DNA of 64,000 bases. It comes from Nesterenkonia sandarakina (GTDB lineage Bacteria > Actinomycetota > Actinomycetes > Actinomycetales > Micrococcaceae). Location of the stretch: NCBI RefSeq assembly GCF_003003175.1, contig NZ_PVTY01000009.1:1-64000 (forward strand), written 5' to 3'. Numbering within the stretch: the stretch's first letter is position 1; every line of letters starts with the position of its first letter. The position numbers and the translations under genes are program-made. A model generated the notes under the pieces. It had not been told where the DNA came from. It was given only the letters and a program-made list of their open reading frames with translations, and did not search any database. Positions 44,226-51,217 of the stretch are shown one piece after another.

Positions 44226-46074
44226 CTGGCGTGGTCTCCTCTCCCCCGGGCTCGGCGGTCGCTCGTGCGACGGGGTCTGAGACTGGCCCTGAGATCGGCC
44301 CGCTGACCTGCCCAGCGACCTGCCTTGTCGTCGGCTTGGCCGGTGCGCCCGCAGCCAGCTGGACCGGGGCGGCGTCGTCGTCGGTGTTCTTCGGGGTCTC
44401 GGCAGCGCGGCGGCCGCGCAGCGTGGGCCACTCCCAGCGGACCGCGGGCAGGCCCCAGCCGTCCCAGACCACCCAGCGGGTCTGCCGGTCCAGCAGCGTC
44501 AGCCAGATGATGCAGATCCAGGACACGGTGATCGAGAGCGCGAGCATCTGCTGGTCCAGGCCGAGGAACTGGTAGATCGAGAGCTGGTCCGAGGCGCCGA
44601 AGGCCAGGAAGAAGATGATCGTGAAGACGACCCACTTGAACTGCCAGTCCTTGCGGATCCCGGTGATCGCGAACAGCGGCAGCAGCCAGAGCAGGTACCA
44701 CGGCTGGATGATCGGGGAGAGCACCACCAGTGCGGTGAACGCCCAGACCATCCGCTGGACGATGAACTTCTCATCGCCGCGGAACATCAGCCACAGCACC
44801 ACGATCACCGAGAGGATCCGGCCGGCAACCTTGAACACCTCCAGCGTCCAGCCGCTGTCGAGGCCGAAGGAGCGCAGCAGCGTGCCGAGCCAACCGTCGG
44901 CGATGCCGATCGGGGACCAGAAGACGCTGCCGGTGCCGGTGCCGGCCAGCACGGCCAGCCAGCCGAAGCCGTAGCCCTGCACCAGGCCGATGGTGATCAT
45001 CACGGCGGCGGCGATCCCGGCGGTGAGGAACCAGTAGCTGAACTTCCGCGACCAGGAGGCCCCCGGACCTGCCCAGAGCAGCCCGATGAAGGGCAGCAGC
45101 ACGATCGTGATCGGCTTGATCCCAATGGAGACCACCACCAGCAGGGTGGCGAGGACTCCCCTGCCGTGAGCGGCGGCGTAGACGCCGGCGAGGGCGAAGC
45201 CGACCATGATCGCGTCGTTGTGCGCGCTGGAGATGAAGCTGATGATCAACAGCGGGTTCGCCAGCGTGATCCACTGCGCCCGAGCCGGGTCGATCCCGTG
45301 GATCCGGGCCAGCTTGGGCACGAAGACCATCATCATGACCACTCCGCCGACGCAGGCGAGGCGGAAGAGGAAGAGCGCGAGGTCAGGATTGTCGACGGCG
45401 ACGCCCATCACCGCGGCCTCGAGCCAGAGGAACAGCGGACCGTAGGGGGTCTCCGACTCGGCCCAGAGGATGTCGGTGCCCAGCTGGAACCAGTTGTCCA
45501 GGGTCGAGACGCCGGTGGTGTAGGGGTCCTGACCAGCCAGGACCAGCCGGCCCTGGTTGAGGTAGGCGAAGACGTCGCGGGAGAAGATCGGGATCGCGAT
45601 CAGCTGCGGCAGCGACCAGAGGACGACGGCGGCGTTGACGGTGCGCAGCGACCGGGTGGGCCATTGCTGGCTCGGGTCAGGATTCTCCAGGACCCGGCCG
45701 AGCCGCAGCCAGGCGCGCAGCATGACCCAGCAGCCCAGGGTCAGGGCGATGGTGGCGACGACGACGCCGACCGTCTCGGTGCGGAACGCGATGATCCACG
45801 GCTGACGCGACAGCGGGGAGACGCTGACCAGCCATCCGACTCCGAAGGAGCCCAGGAGCACCAGCATCGAACCGAGCAGTCCTTCGACCATCGGGGACCA
45901 GACGCTCTTGGGGCGCGTGGAGGAGCGCAGGATATGCAGCCAGATGTCTCGCTTGCGCGGCCGGCGCGGTCCGGATTCAGCCTCGGCGGTCTGGGCGGAG
46001 GTGCCGAGCCCGACGGCGCCCTCGGCACCAGACGGTGCAGGGCTGTTCTCGGCGGCTCCAGCCTCAGCGCTCAT
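44215..46074 (-). CDS. MptA/MptB-like alpha-1,6-mannosyltransferase (619 aa)
   Basis: It is a paralogue of the next gene: IPIFSRDVFAYLNQGRLV, GQDPYTTGVSTL, ETPYGPLFLWLE, NPLLIISFISSAHNDAIMVG and IIQPWYLLWLLPLFA match block by block. The N-terminus is a disordered Ala/Glu-rich stretch, the C-terminus an acidic/Thr-rich tail. The ATG at 46074 (MSAEAGAAEN) is preferred to a GTG 21 bases upstream. Likely role: adding mannose from polyprenyl-phosphomannose to a growing mannan backbone outside the membrane. It is the first gene of the operon and diverges from orn. Confidence 0.85.
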   Translation of the reverse strand: MSAEAGAAENSPAPSGAEGAVGLGTSAQTAEAESGPRRPRKRDIWLHILRSSTRPKSVWSPMVEGLLGSMLVLLGSFGVGWLVSVSPLSRQPWIIAFRTETVGVVVATIALTLGCWVMLRAWLRLGRVLENPDPSQQWPTRSLRTVNAAVVLWSLPQLIAIPIFSRDVFAYLNQGRLVLAGQDPYTTGVSTLDNWFQLGTDILWAESETPYGPLFLWLEAAVMGVAVDNPDLALFLFRLACVGGVVMMMVFVPKLARIHGIDPARAQWITLANPLLIISFISSAHNDAIMVGFALAGVYAAAHGRGVLATLLVVVSIGIKPITIVLLPFIGLLWAGPGASWSRKFSYWFLTAGIAAAVMITIGLVQGYGFGWLAVLAGTGTGSVFWSPIGIADGWLGTLLRSFGLDSGWTLEVFKVAGRILSVIVVLWLMFRGDEKFIVQRMVWAFTALVVLSPIIQPWYLLWLLPLFAITGIRKDWQFKWVVFTIIFFLAFGASDQLSIYQFLGLDQQMLALSITVSWICIIWLTLLDRQTRWVVWDGWGLPAVRWEWPTLRGRRAAETPKNTDDDAAPVQLAAGAPAKPTTRQVAGQVSGPISGPVSDPVARATAEPGGEETTPGAR

Positions 46075-46131
46075 CGCCCTTGAATTTATCACCACTGGTC
46101 GGTCTCACCCCGGCGGCTGGCGGGCTGTCGG

Positions 46132-46137
46132 TAGAGT
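46132..46137 (+). promoter_or_regulatory. Leaderless -10 box for orn
   Basis: TAGAGT is seven bases before the GTG at 46145 and there is no Shine-Dalgarno motif. Confidence 0.5.
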
Positions 46138-46144
46138 GAGAGCC

Positions 46145-46759
46145 GTGACTTCCCAAGAGACTGAGACCAACGCCTCATCCACCGCCCCAGCCCAGGTGAG
46201 CCCCGGCGGCTCCTGGGCAGGCCGGATGGTCTGGATCGACTGCGAGATGACCGGCCTGAACCCTGATCACGACGTGCTGGTGGAGATCGCCGCGCTGGTC
46301 ACCGACGCTGAGCTGAACATCCTCGGTGACGGGGTCCAGGTGGTCATCACTCCCGACCCCGCCGAGCGGCTGGAGACCATGGCACCGATAGTGCAGAAGA
46401 TGCATACCGCCTCGGGGCTGCTCGCGGACCTCAAGAACGGGGTCTCCGTGGAGGTCGCCGAGCAGCGGGTCCTGGACTACGTCAAGGCCTGGATCCCGGA
46501 GGCTGGCGTCGCGCCGCTGGCCGGAAACTCGATCCACGCGGACAAGGCGTTCCTCCGGGTGGCCATGCCGGATCTGATGAAGCACCTGCACTATCGGCTC
46601 ATCGATGTCTCCACCATCAAGGAGCTCTCCTCCCGCTGGTATCCGGAGGCGAAGAAGTCCGCGCCGGCCAAGACCGGCAACCACCGCGCTCTCGGGGACA
46701 TCCAGGACTCCATCGAGGAGCTGCGGCACTACCGCAGGACCGTCTTCAAGCAGAGCTGA
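46145..46759 (+). CDS. orn: Oligoribonuclease (DEDDh 3'-5' exonuclease)
   Basis: It degrades two- to five-base RNA fragments, including pGpG, at the end of RNA decay. DEDDh residues can be read: Asp32 and Glu34 in WIDCEMTGLN, a central Asp after PLAGNSIHADKAFL, and HRALGDIQDSIEELRHYR at the end. The GTG at 46145 gives 204 residues; the first 25 are a Ser/Thr-rich extension beyond the usual start. The longer frame from 45908 overlaps the divergent mannosyltransferase gene and is rejected. The promoter looks leaderless. Confidence 0.94.
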   Translation: MTSQETETNASSTAPAQVSPGGSWAGRMVWIDCEMTGLNPDHDVLVEIAALVTDAELNILGDGVQVVITPDPAERLETMAPIVQKMHTASGLLADLKNGVSVEVAEQRVLDYVKAWIPEAGVAPLAGNSIHADKAFLRVAMPDLMKHLHYRLIDVSTIKELSSRWYPEAKKSAPAKTGNHRALGDIQDSIEELRHYRRTVFKQS

Positions 46760-46765
46760 GCCGAT

Positions 46766-46795
46766 TTCCACATCCGGCCAGAACCTGTGTAGACT
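46766..46795 (+). promoter_or_regulatory. Probable tRNA-His promoter
   Basis: TTCCAC (46766-46771) and TAGACT (46790-46795) are separated by 18 bases, about 70 bases before the tRNA. Confidence 0.45.
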
Positions 46796-46865
46796 GATCT
46801 GCGTTGCTTTCAGCCGTTTATGACGGTTCCGCAACAGGTACGGGAGTCGGTTTCGGCTCCGCATG

Positions 46866-46941
46866 GTGGGCGTAGCTCAGCTGGTAGAGCATCGCGTTGT
46901 GGTCGCGAGGGTCGCGGGTTCAAGCCCCGTCGCTCACCCCA
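46866..46941 (+). tRNA. tRNA-His (anticodon GTG)
   Basis: The cloverleaf runs GTGGGCG...CGCTCAC with anticodon loop TTGTGGT. The extra G(-1) of histidine tRNA is present at 46865, opposite C73, and CCA is encoded. The integrase gene begins 95 bases downstream, so the 3' end is the likely prophage attachment site. Confidence 0.95.
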
Positions 46942-46944
46942 TGA

Positions 46945-46988
46945 GATCCCCGGAATACCGGGCCAGTACGGACGATGTTCCGGGGATC
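46945..46988. terminator. Inverted repeat after tRNA-His
   Basis: GATCCCCGGAA (46945-46955) pairs perfectly with TTCCGGGGATC (46978-46988); a smaller CCGG-AATA-CCGG hairpin overlaps it. It may end tRNA-His transcription, or be an integrase arm site. No T run follows. Confidence 0.4.
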
Positions 46989-47024
46989 GCACCACAAGCA
47001 AAGAAAATCGCACCTGGTGACAGA

Positions 47025-47030
47025 TAGAAT
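47025..47030 (+). promoter_or_regulatory. Leaderless -10 box for the prophage integrase
   Basis: TAGAAT is six bases before the ATG at 47037; there is no Shine-Dalgarno motif. Confidence 0.5.
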
Positions 47031-47036
47031 GCCCTC

Positions 47037-48209
47037 ATGGCAGTCATCCAGGAGCGCAAGAACAAAACGGGATCATCCTTCAAGGTCACCTGGTATCAGC
47101 AGGGCGTCCGCCAGAAGCCCGTCACCGTCCCCACTCGCGCCGAGGCCGAGCAGTGGAAGCGCCTCATCGAGCTGCACAAGGGTGACCAAAACGCCGCCGG
47201 CCGTGACCTGGCAAAGGTCAAGCGCACCGGACCCACCGTCGCCGACGTCTACGAGCACTGGCTTGAACGCCACCGCGGCACGCCCTACACCAAGCAGAGC
47301 TACCAGTCCTATTGGGAGAACCACCTCTCCCCCGCGCTGGGCACGCTCCCTGTCTCGATGGTCACCGCCGACGACATCCGCTCCATCGTCCGGACCATGG
47401 AAGAGAAGAAGCGGGCACCCAAGACAATACGGAACGTGGTCGGCTCACTCTCCCCGATCCTCTCCCACGCTGTGACCTACAACTGGATCACCGCCAGCCC
47501 CTGGGACGACCGGCTACTCCCCCGCGCTCGAACCTTGAAGGTAGAGCGCGACCAATTCCTCTCGCTGGCCGAGGTTGATCTGATCATCTCCGGGCTAACC
47601 GCCCCGGATCCGTACAAGATCATGCTGGCAACCGGGCTGCGCCCCTCCGAGCTCTGCGCTCTCGACGTGTCGGACGCCTACCTCGACGCCCGGCAGCCAT
47701 CCATCCGTGTCACCAAGGCGATCAAGCAGGACCTCGTGAATGGCGACTACATCGGCGAGCCGAAGTCTCCCCGCTCGATCCGCACGGTGGGTCTCCCACC
47801 GTCCGCCGCCGAGGTCCTGCGGGCTCATGTCGTGGGCCGCAGGCCTGCCGAGCCACTTTTCACCCAGGCATCCGGCCCAGGTAAGAGCGCCGAACGGGTC
47901 AGGCTCCGGCGGAAACGGCTCTACCAGAGCTGGCAACGCCAAGTGAACAAGCTCCGCGAGCCCGTCGCCGGCAAGGCCCCCGCGCTGAACAAGAAGCCGG
48001 ACCTGTATTCGCTTCGGCACACTCACGCCTCACTGATGCTGGACGCCGGTATGGAGATCTGGCAGCTCTCCCGGCACCTCGGCCACTCGTCCGTCACGGT
48101 GACCGAGAAGCACTACGCGCACCTCAAGCCGGACGCCCACTACGCTGCAGCCCAGTTCGCGGAGATGGCGTTCAATCCCACCACCGTGATGCCGGCCGTC
48201 GAGTCATAG
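47037..48209 (+). CDS. int: Prophage tyrosine integrase (390 aa)
   Basis: It integrates the prophage at tRNA-His. The protein has an N-terminal AP2-like arm domain (MAVIQERKNKTGSSFKVTWY), a SAM-like domain (VADVYEHWLERHRG...) and the catalytic domain. Arg202 lies in ATGLRPSEL, Lys243 in EPKSPRSIRT, Arg327 in YSLRHTH, His350 in LGHSS and Tyr360 in EKHYAH. The usual HxxR histidine is replaced by Tyr324, a known tolerated change, so activity is likely. It is the first gene after the tRNA and is probably expressed from a leaderless promoter. It is only distantly like the integrase at tRNA-Ala. Confidence 0.93.
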   Translation: MAVIQERKNKTGSSFKVTWYQQGVRQKPVTVPTRAEAEQWKRLIELHKGDQNAAGRDLAKVKRTGPTVADVYEHWLERHRGTPYTKQSYQSYWENHLSPALGTLPVSMVTADDIRSIVRTMEEKKRAPKTIRNVVGSLSPILSHAVTYNWITASPWDDRLLPRARTLKVERDQFLSLAEVDLIISGLTAPDPYKIMLATGLRPSELCALDVSDAYLDARQPSIRVTKAIKQDLVNGDYIGEPKSPRSIRTVGLPPSAAEVLRAHVVGRRPAEPLFTQASGPGKSAERVRLRRKRLYQSWQRQVNKLREPVAGKAPALNKKPDLYSLRHTHASLMLDAGMEIWQLSRHLGHSSVTVTEKHYAHLKPDAHYAAAQFAEMAFNPTTVMPAVES

Positions 48210-48229
48210 CCCCATGGCATCCTGGTGCC

Positions 48230-48517
48230 GTGAATGAACCCCGACCAAGACCGGACCTGCTGATCTACGGCGAGCACCACATCACGCCTGACGAGGTTCA
48301 GTCGGCCCCGTACCGGCGCGAGCCCTACGTGCGAGTGGAGCTCCCCGACCTTGGCACCGTGGACGCGAAGGTCCGCCGCTGGACTCCGACCCGGGTGATG
48401 ATCGTGTGGGATGACGCCGCGCACGACAGACGCAGCGCGTGGGTGCCCGCAGAATGGGTAAACAGGATCAGCCGGGCAGAGTCCTCATGGCAGGATCCAT
48501 ACGACCTCAGGGATTAG
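48230..48517 (+). CDS. Hypothetical protein (95 aa), prophage accessory gene
   Basis: The frame starts with GTG at 48230, 20 bases after int, with a weak CATCCT six bases upstream and no ribosome binding site. The small soluble protein contains an SH3-like run of short strands (EPYVRVELPDLGTVDAKVRRW, then TRVMIVWDDAAHD and SAWVPAEWVNRI). No membrane segment or known motif is present. It may be read together with int. Confidence 0.6.
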   Translation: MNEPRPRPDLLIYGEHHITPDEVQSAPYRREPYVRVELPDLGTVDAKVRRWTPTRVMIVWDDAAHDRRSAWVPAEWVNRISRAESSWQDPYDLRD

Positions 48518-48554
48518 TGTCTCAAAAGGCTATGTCCGAATCCCGGCGCATCGG

Positions 48555-48560
48555 TAGAGT
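48555..48560 (+). promoter_or_regulatory. Leaderless -10 box for the PadR-like gene
   Basis: TAGAGT is six bases before the ATG at 48567. GGAGG in the spacer lies directly against the ATG, too close for normal ribosome binding. Confidence 0.5.
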
Positions 48561-48566
48561 GGAGGC

Positions 48567-48884
48567 ATGAAGCGGTCAAAGAAATACTTGAGAGTGGCCG
48601 TGGAGCTCATCACGTCTCAGGAAAAGGAGCACTGGGTAGCCGATCTGCGCTCGGAACTGCGCATGCGCTCCGGAGCCCTTTATCCCATTCTGTGGGACAT
48701 GCTCAATGCCGGTTATCTCGAAGATGGCTGGGTCGAGACGCCCCCTAGGGCGCCGAAGGGGCGATTTCGTCGGTACTACGTATTGACGGATCAAGGGAAA
48801 TCTGAGCTGGGTGCCGCCGTTAGGGCACACCGGACGCAGGCCCGCCTGGCCCCGTCTCCTAGGTTCCGCCCCGCTACTGCCTGA
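48567..48884 (+). CDS. PadR-like winged-helix regulator (105 aa)
   Basis: It is a small DNA-binding protein of the PadR type. The winged helix reads VADLRSELRMRSGALYPILWDMLNAGYLEDGW, with the recognition helix SGALYPIL and the wing RRYYVLTDQGKSEL. The long C-terminal dimer helix of PadR is replaced by a short Arg/Pro tail, so it is a minimal form. It overlaps the next gene by one base (TGATG), which implies coupled expression and joint function. It sits among prophage accessory genes between int and the late operon. Confidence 0.78.
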   Translation: MKRSKKYLRVAVELITSQEKEHWVADLRSELRMRSGALYPILWDMLNAGYLEDGWVETPPRAPKGRFRRYYVLTDQGKSELGAAVRAHRTQARLAPSPRFRPATA

Positions 48885-49474
48885 TGGAACTCCTCGACCT
48901 TCTTGCCACACCATGGCCACTCCTGGTCCTAGCGCTCTTGGTTTTCGGCTTTGCTCCTCGCCTGATTCTGCGCCTCCTGGTACTCGCCTTCCCGCGTGGC
49001 GACCCTCGTCGCGACGAGGTGCTGGGCGAACTGGACGCGGTCCCGTACAAAGACCGCCCCCTGTTTGTGGCCGAGCAGTTCGAGGTGGCCCTTATCGAAG
49101 GCTTTGGCGGACGCATTCGATGGCTGTGGACCCGCAAAGTAACTGAGGGTTGGTCCCTCACCGACGGGGTCAAGATGAATCGAAGGAACCCCGGTAAGTT
49201 CTACGTCCCCACGGATGACGAGAAGAACGATGTTGAGCCCGGGGACATAGTGAAGCTGGGCTTCAAAACTCGATCCGGCTGGGGGGAGAGAATGTGGGTC
49301 CGAGTCACCAAACGAACACGACGGGGCTATGTAGGACTTCTCCACAATTCGCCAGTCGCGATCCCTGACTTATGGCACGAGAAGCCGATCCGCTTTAAAC
49401 GCGAACACATTATCGACATCGACATTCCTGCCGAAGTAGACGACGATCCTACGCATGGCTCGCGTGCAGAATGA
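48884..49474 (+). CDS. Membrane-anchored protein with DUF2314-like domain (196 aa)
   Basis: The N-terminus is a membrane segment (WPLLVLALLVFGFAPRLILR). A conserved actinobacterial block follows (GDPRRDEVLGELDAVPYKDR, then LFVAEQFEVALIEGFGGRIRW). The C-terminal half is a DUF2314-like fold with VEPGDIVKLGF, SGWGERMWVRVTKRT and FKREHIIDIDI. The coupled PadR-type gene before it is a probable partner regulator. Similar regulator-plus-membrane pairs occur in streptomycete-type genomes; function is unknown. A terminator follows. Confidence 0.7.
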   Translation: MELLDLLATPWPLLVLALLVFGFAPRLILRLLVLAFPRGDPRRDEVLGELDAVPYKDRPLFVAEQFEVALIEGFGGRIRWLWTRKVTEGWSLTDGVKMNRRNPGKFYVPTDDEKNDVEPGDIVKLGFKTRSGWGERMWVRVTKRTRRGYVGLLHNSPVAIPDLWHEKPIRFKREHIIDIDIPAEVDDDPTHGSRAE

Positions 49475-49494
49475 ACAGACTCCGAAGTTGTGAA

Positions 49495-49528
49495 AACCGC
49501 CCCACCCTCGACTGAGGATGGGGCGGTT
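49495..49528 (+). terminator. Terminator after the PadR/DUF2314 pair
   Basis: A GC-rich stem (AACCGCCCCA with TGGGGCGGTT) around CCCTCGACTGAGGA starts 20 bases after the stop and is followed by TCTGTGTGG. Confidence 0.75.
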
Positions 49529-49555
49529 CTGTGTGGTGCCGTGGGTATTAGTGCT

Positions 49556-49561
49556 TAGGAT
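49556..49561 (+). promoter_or_regulatory. Leaderless -10 box for the 97-aa coiled-coil gene
   Basis: TAGGAT is six bases before the ATG at 49568; no Shine-Dalgarno motif is present. Confidence 0.5.
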
Positions 49562-49567
49562 AGCCGT

Positions 49568-49861
49568 ATGGATACCAGCGATGTCAGCGCACTGATAGCG
49601 AGCCAACTGAGTGCGAACGACCAGCGTCGTATGCAGGAGGAACTTGGCCAGATCCAGTCCGAAGTGCGCACACTCCTCGATGATCTCGGTGTCGTGGAGT
49701 CGACGGAAGAGTCACTTCCTGACGACGCGCCGGTCGCGGACATTGTGACCCTCGCCGGACGCCGAGAGGCCATCGTCCTCGCGATGGAGCAGCTGACGCG
49801 ACGAACGGAAACGCTCGAGGAGCGGATCACAGAAGTAGAACGCCAGATGAGCGAGCTTTAA
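49568..49861 (+). CDS. Coiled-coil hypothetical protein (97 aa)
   Basis: It is an acidic helical protein. Two heptad regions are visible, ALIASQLSANDQRRMQEELG and LTRRTETLEERITEVERQM, separated by an acidic Asp/Glu/Ser loop. No family is recognised. It is a single gene between two terminator-like regions in the prophage accessory segment, with its own probable leaderless promoter. Confidence 0.6.
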   Translation: MDTSDVSALIASQLSANDQRRMQEELGQIQSEVRTLLDDLGVVESTEESLPDDAPVADIVTLAGRREAIVLAMEQLTRRTETLEERITEVERQMSEL

Positions 49862-49953
49862 CGTGCCATGGTCTGTGTTGACCTTCCGGCACACGGTTCG
49901 CCCCCGGGAGACCATAGGACGATGAGTCCTAGAGCCGGGGGAAAGCAGCCTGC

Positions 49954-49959
49954 TAGGTT
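49954..49959 (+). promoter_or_regulatory. Leaderless -10 box for the 76-aa gene
   Basis: TAGGTT is six bases before the ATG at 49966. Confidence 0.45.
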
Positions 49960-49965
49960 CGGGAG

Positions 49966-50196
49966 ATGATCAAGCGCCGGCAGAAAGTCACCGTCGACAA
50001 CGACGTCTCTTACTTCTGCGCTGGCACCACTGACCCCCAAACGATGTCAGATGCGGGTGAGACCTCACGGATCCTCGAAGGAGTGGTGTGGACTTCCGAA
50101 CTAGGGCATATCGAGGAGACTCTCGTCGCCCTTGCCCCGAACTCGCAGCTCACCTGGGACACCCAAGCGGAGCTGCCTCCTAGGCCGGTCGCCTAG
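49966..50196 (+). CDS. Hypothetical protein (76 aa), prophage accessory gene
   Basis: It is a small soluble protein starting MIKRRQKVTVDNDVSYFC, with one Cys and a mixed strand/helix pattern (EGVVWTSELGHIEETLVAL). No family is recognised. It is the last + strand gene before the terminator that also closes the late operon; its start is supported by the upstream -10 box rather than by a ribosome binding site. Confidence 0.5.
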   Translation: MIKRRQKVTVDNDVSYFCAGTTDPQTMSDAGETSRILEGVVWTSELGHIEETLVALAPNSQLTWDTQAELPPRPVA

Positions 50197-50210
50197 ATCA
50201 ACGCACTAGA

Positions 50211-50249
50211 GCCGCCCACCCTGCCCGATAGGCAAGGTGGGCGGCTTTT
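50211..50249. terminator. Bidirectional terminator between accessory and late genes
   Basis: A 15-bp stem (50211-50225 with 50231-50245, one wobble) with loop CGATA is followed by TTTTG on the + strand. On the minus strand it lies just beyond the last fibre gene (stop at 50260). Confidence 0.88.
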
Positions 50250-50259
50250 GTGTGCGGGC

Positions 50260-50748
50260 TCAGCCCGCTGGTCGGACGATCTCGATGAGCGGCGCGGTCG
50301 ACTCAATCCAGAACCCCGGCTCACCGACACCACTCGTGCGGACCCTGTGAGCGCCAGCTACGTCATGAGCAAGAACCACTCCAGGGAGTGTGAAGGTCTG
50401 CCATTCGGTGGTGACCACGGGGTTACCCAAGGTGGTCCCGTTGACGCCGGGCCCGGTAATGAGCTGCAGTTGCCTGACTACATCCCTGCTGGCCCTTAGC
50501 GACCAGGTGATATTGACGACTGTGCCCGCAGCCATAGTTGGCGGGGTGTTCCACTGCATGAAGTATCCCCACGACCAGCTTTCAGGCGTCGGGTATGCCG
50601 ACTGGATGCGGTACACCCGTTGACCATCAGGACCACGCTCGCCAGTAAGGCCTCCCGACCCGACTGGTACGCCGTTCACGGATGCCGCATTCAGTGCCGG
50701 GTTGCTGACTCGGTGGAACACCCTGTGATCCGTCGCCGCCGCCCTCAT
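50260..50748 (-). CDS. Phage fibre/carbohydrate-binding-like protein, third of three (162 aa)
   Basis: The start (MRAAATDHRVFHRV) resembles that of the two preceding genes. The body is beta-rich (RVYRIQSAYPTPESWSWGYF, AAGTVVNITWSLRASRD, WQTFTLPGVVLAH, GFWIESTAPLIEIVRP), like a jelly-roll carbohydrate-binding module. It is the last gene of the late operon and probably forms part of the tip or fibre that touches the cell wall. The role is inferred from fold-like pattern and position. Confidence 0.65.
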   Translation of the reverse strand: MRAAATDHRVFHRVSNPALNAASVNGVPVGSGGLTGERGPDGQRVYRIQSAYPTPESWSWGYFMQWNTPPTMAAGTVVNITWSLRASRDVVRQLQLITGPGVNGTTLGNPVVTTEWQTFTLPGVVLAHDVAGAHRVRTSGVGEPGFWIESTAPLIEIVRPAG

Positions 50749-50761
50749 GAGGAGGCCCCAG

Positions 50762-51217
50762 CTAGATCGGCGTGAAGGTCAACCCTGCCAGGTAGCCCGG
50801 CACCTGCGCCGCTGTTGAACGTTGCCCGCGGAGCATGAACAGATGAGCTCCACCCGGAGGGTAGGTCACCCGGAAGGGCACTTGAAAGTGGACCCAGTCG
50901 CCTCTCATGCGATCCGGGTGGACCCATATCAACCGATGACCGTTCAGCGCGTCGTTGGCGTATCTGTCTCCGTGCCACCCTGCTACGCCCAGCCGCACTG
51001 GGTCGCCTTCCGCTCGGAAGCTCCAACCCTTCAGCTGCCACCACGACCCCTCTGGGGCGGGGAACATGGAGGCACCCCAGTGCGGGTCGAATGTCCGACT
51101 GGCTTCCCAGACATTCGAGGCGGGCGCCCCTGGTAGAGAGGTCCAGCTTCCTCCGCCTGTGGGATTTCCGGGGTGAAAGCCTGCGATGTCTCGACGTTCC
51201 ACCACTGCGGCCCTCAT
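50762..51217 (-). CDS. Phage fibre/carbohydrate-binding-like protein, second of three (151 aa)
   Basis: The ATG at 51217 overlaps the upstream stop (ATGA), with GGGAG eight bases before it. The start MRAAVVERRD matches the neighbouring genes. The sequence is Trp- and Gly-rich (GGGSWTSLPGAP, PEGSWWQLKGWSFRAEGD, HRLIWVHPDRMRGDWVHFQV) and looks like a carbohydrate-binding beta sandwich. No catalytic motif is seen. Expression depends on the preceding gene, which carries a dinucleotide repeat near its end. Confidence 0.65.
   Translation of the reverse strand: MRAAVVERRDIAGFHPGNPTGGGSWTSLPGAPASNVWEASRTFDPHWGASMFPAPEGSWWQLKGWSFRAEGDPVRLGVAGWHGDRYANDALNGHRLIWVHPDRMRGDWVHFQVPFRVTYPPGGAHLFMLRGQRSTAAQVPGYLAGLTFTPI

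Noticed and set aside
47037-50196. Toxin-antitoxin or restriction system among prophage accessory genes
   Set aside because: No nuclease, methylase or toxin motif could be read in any of the small genes.
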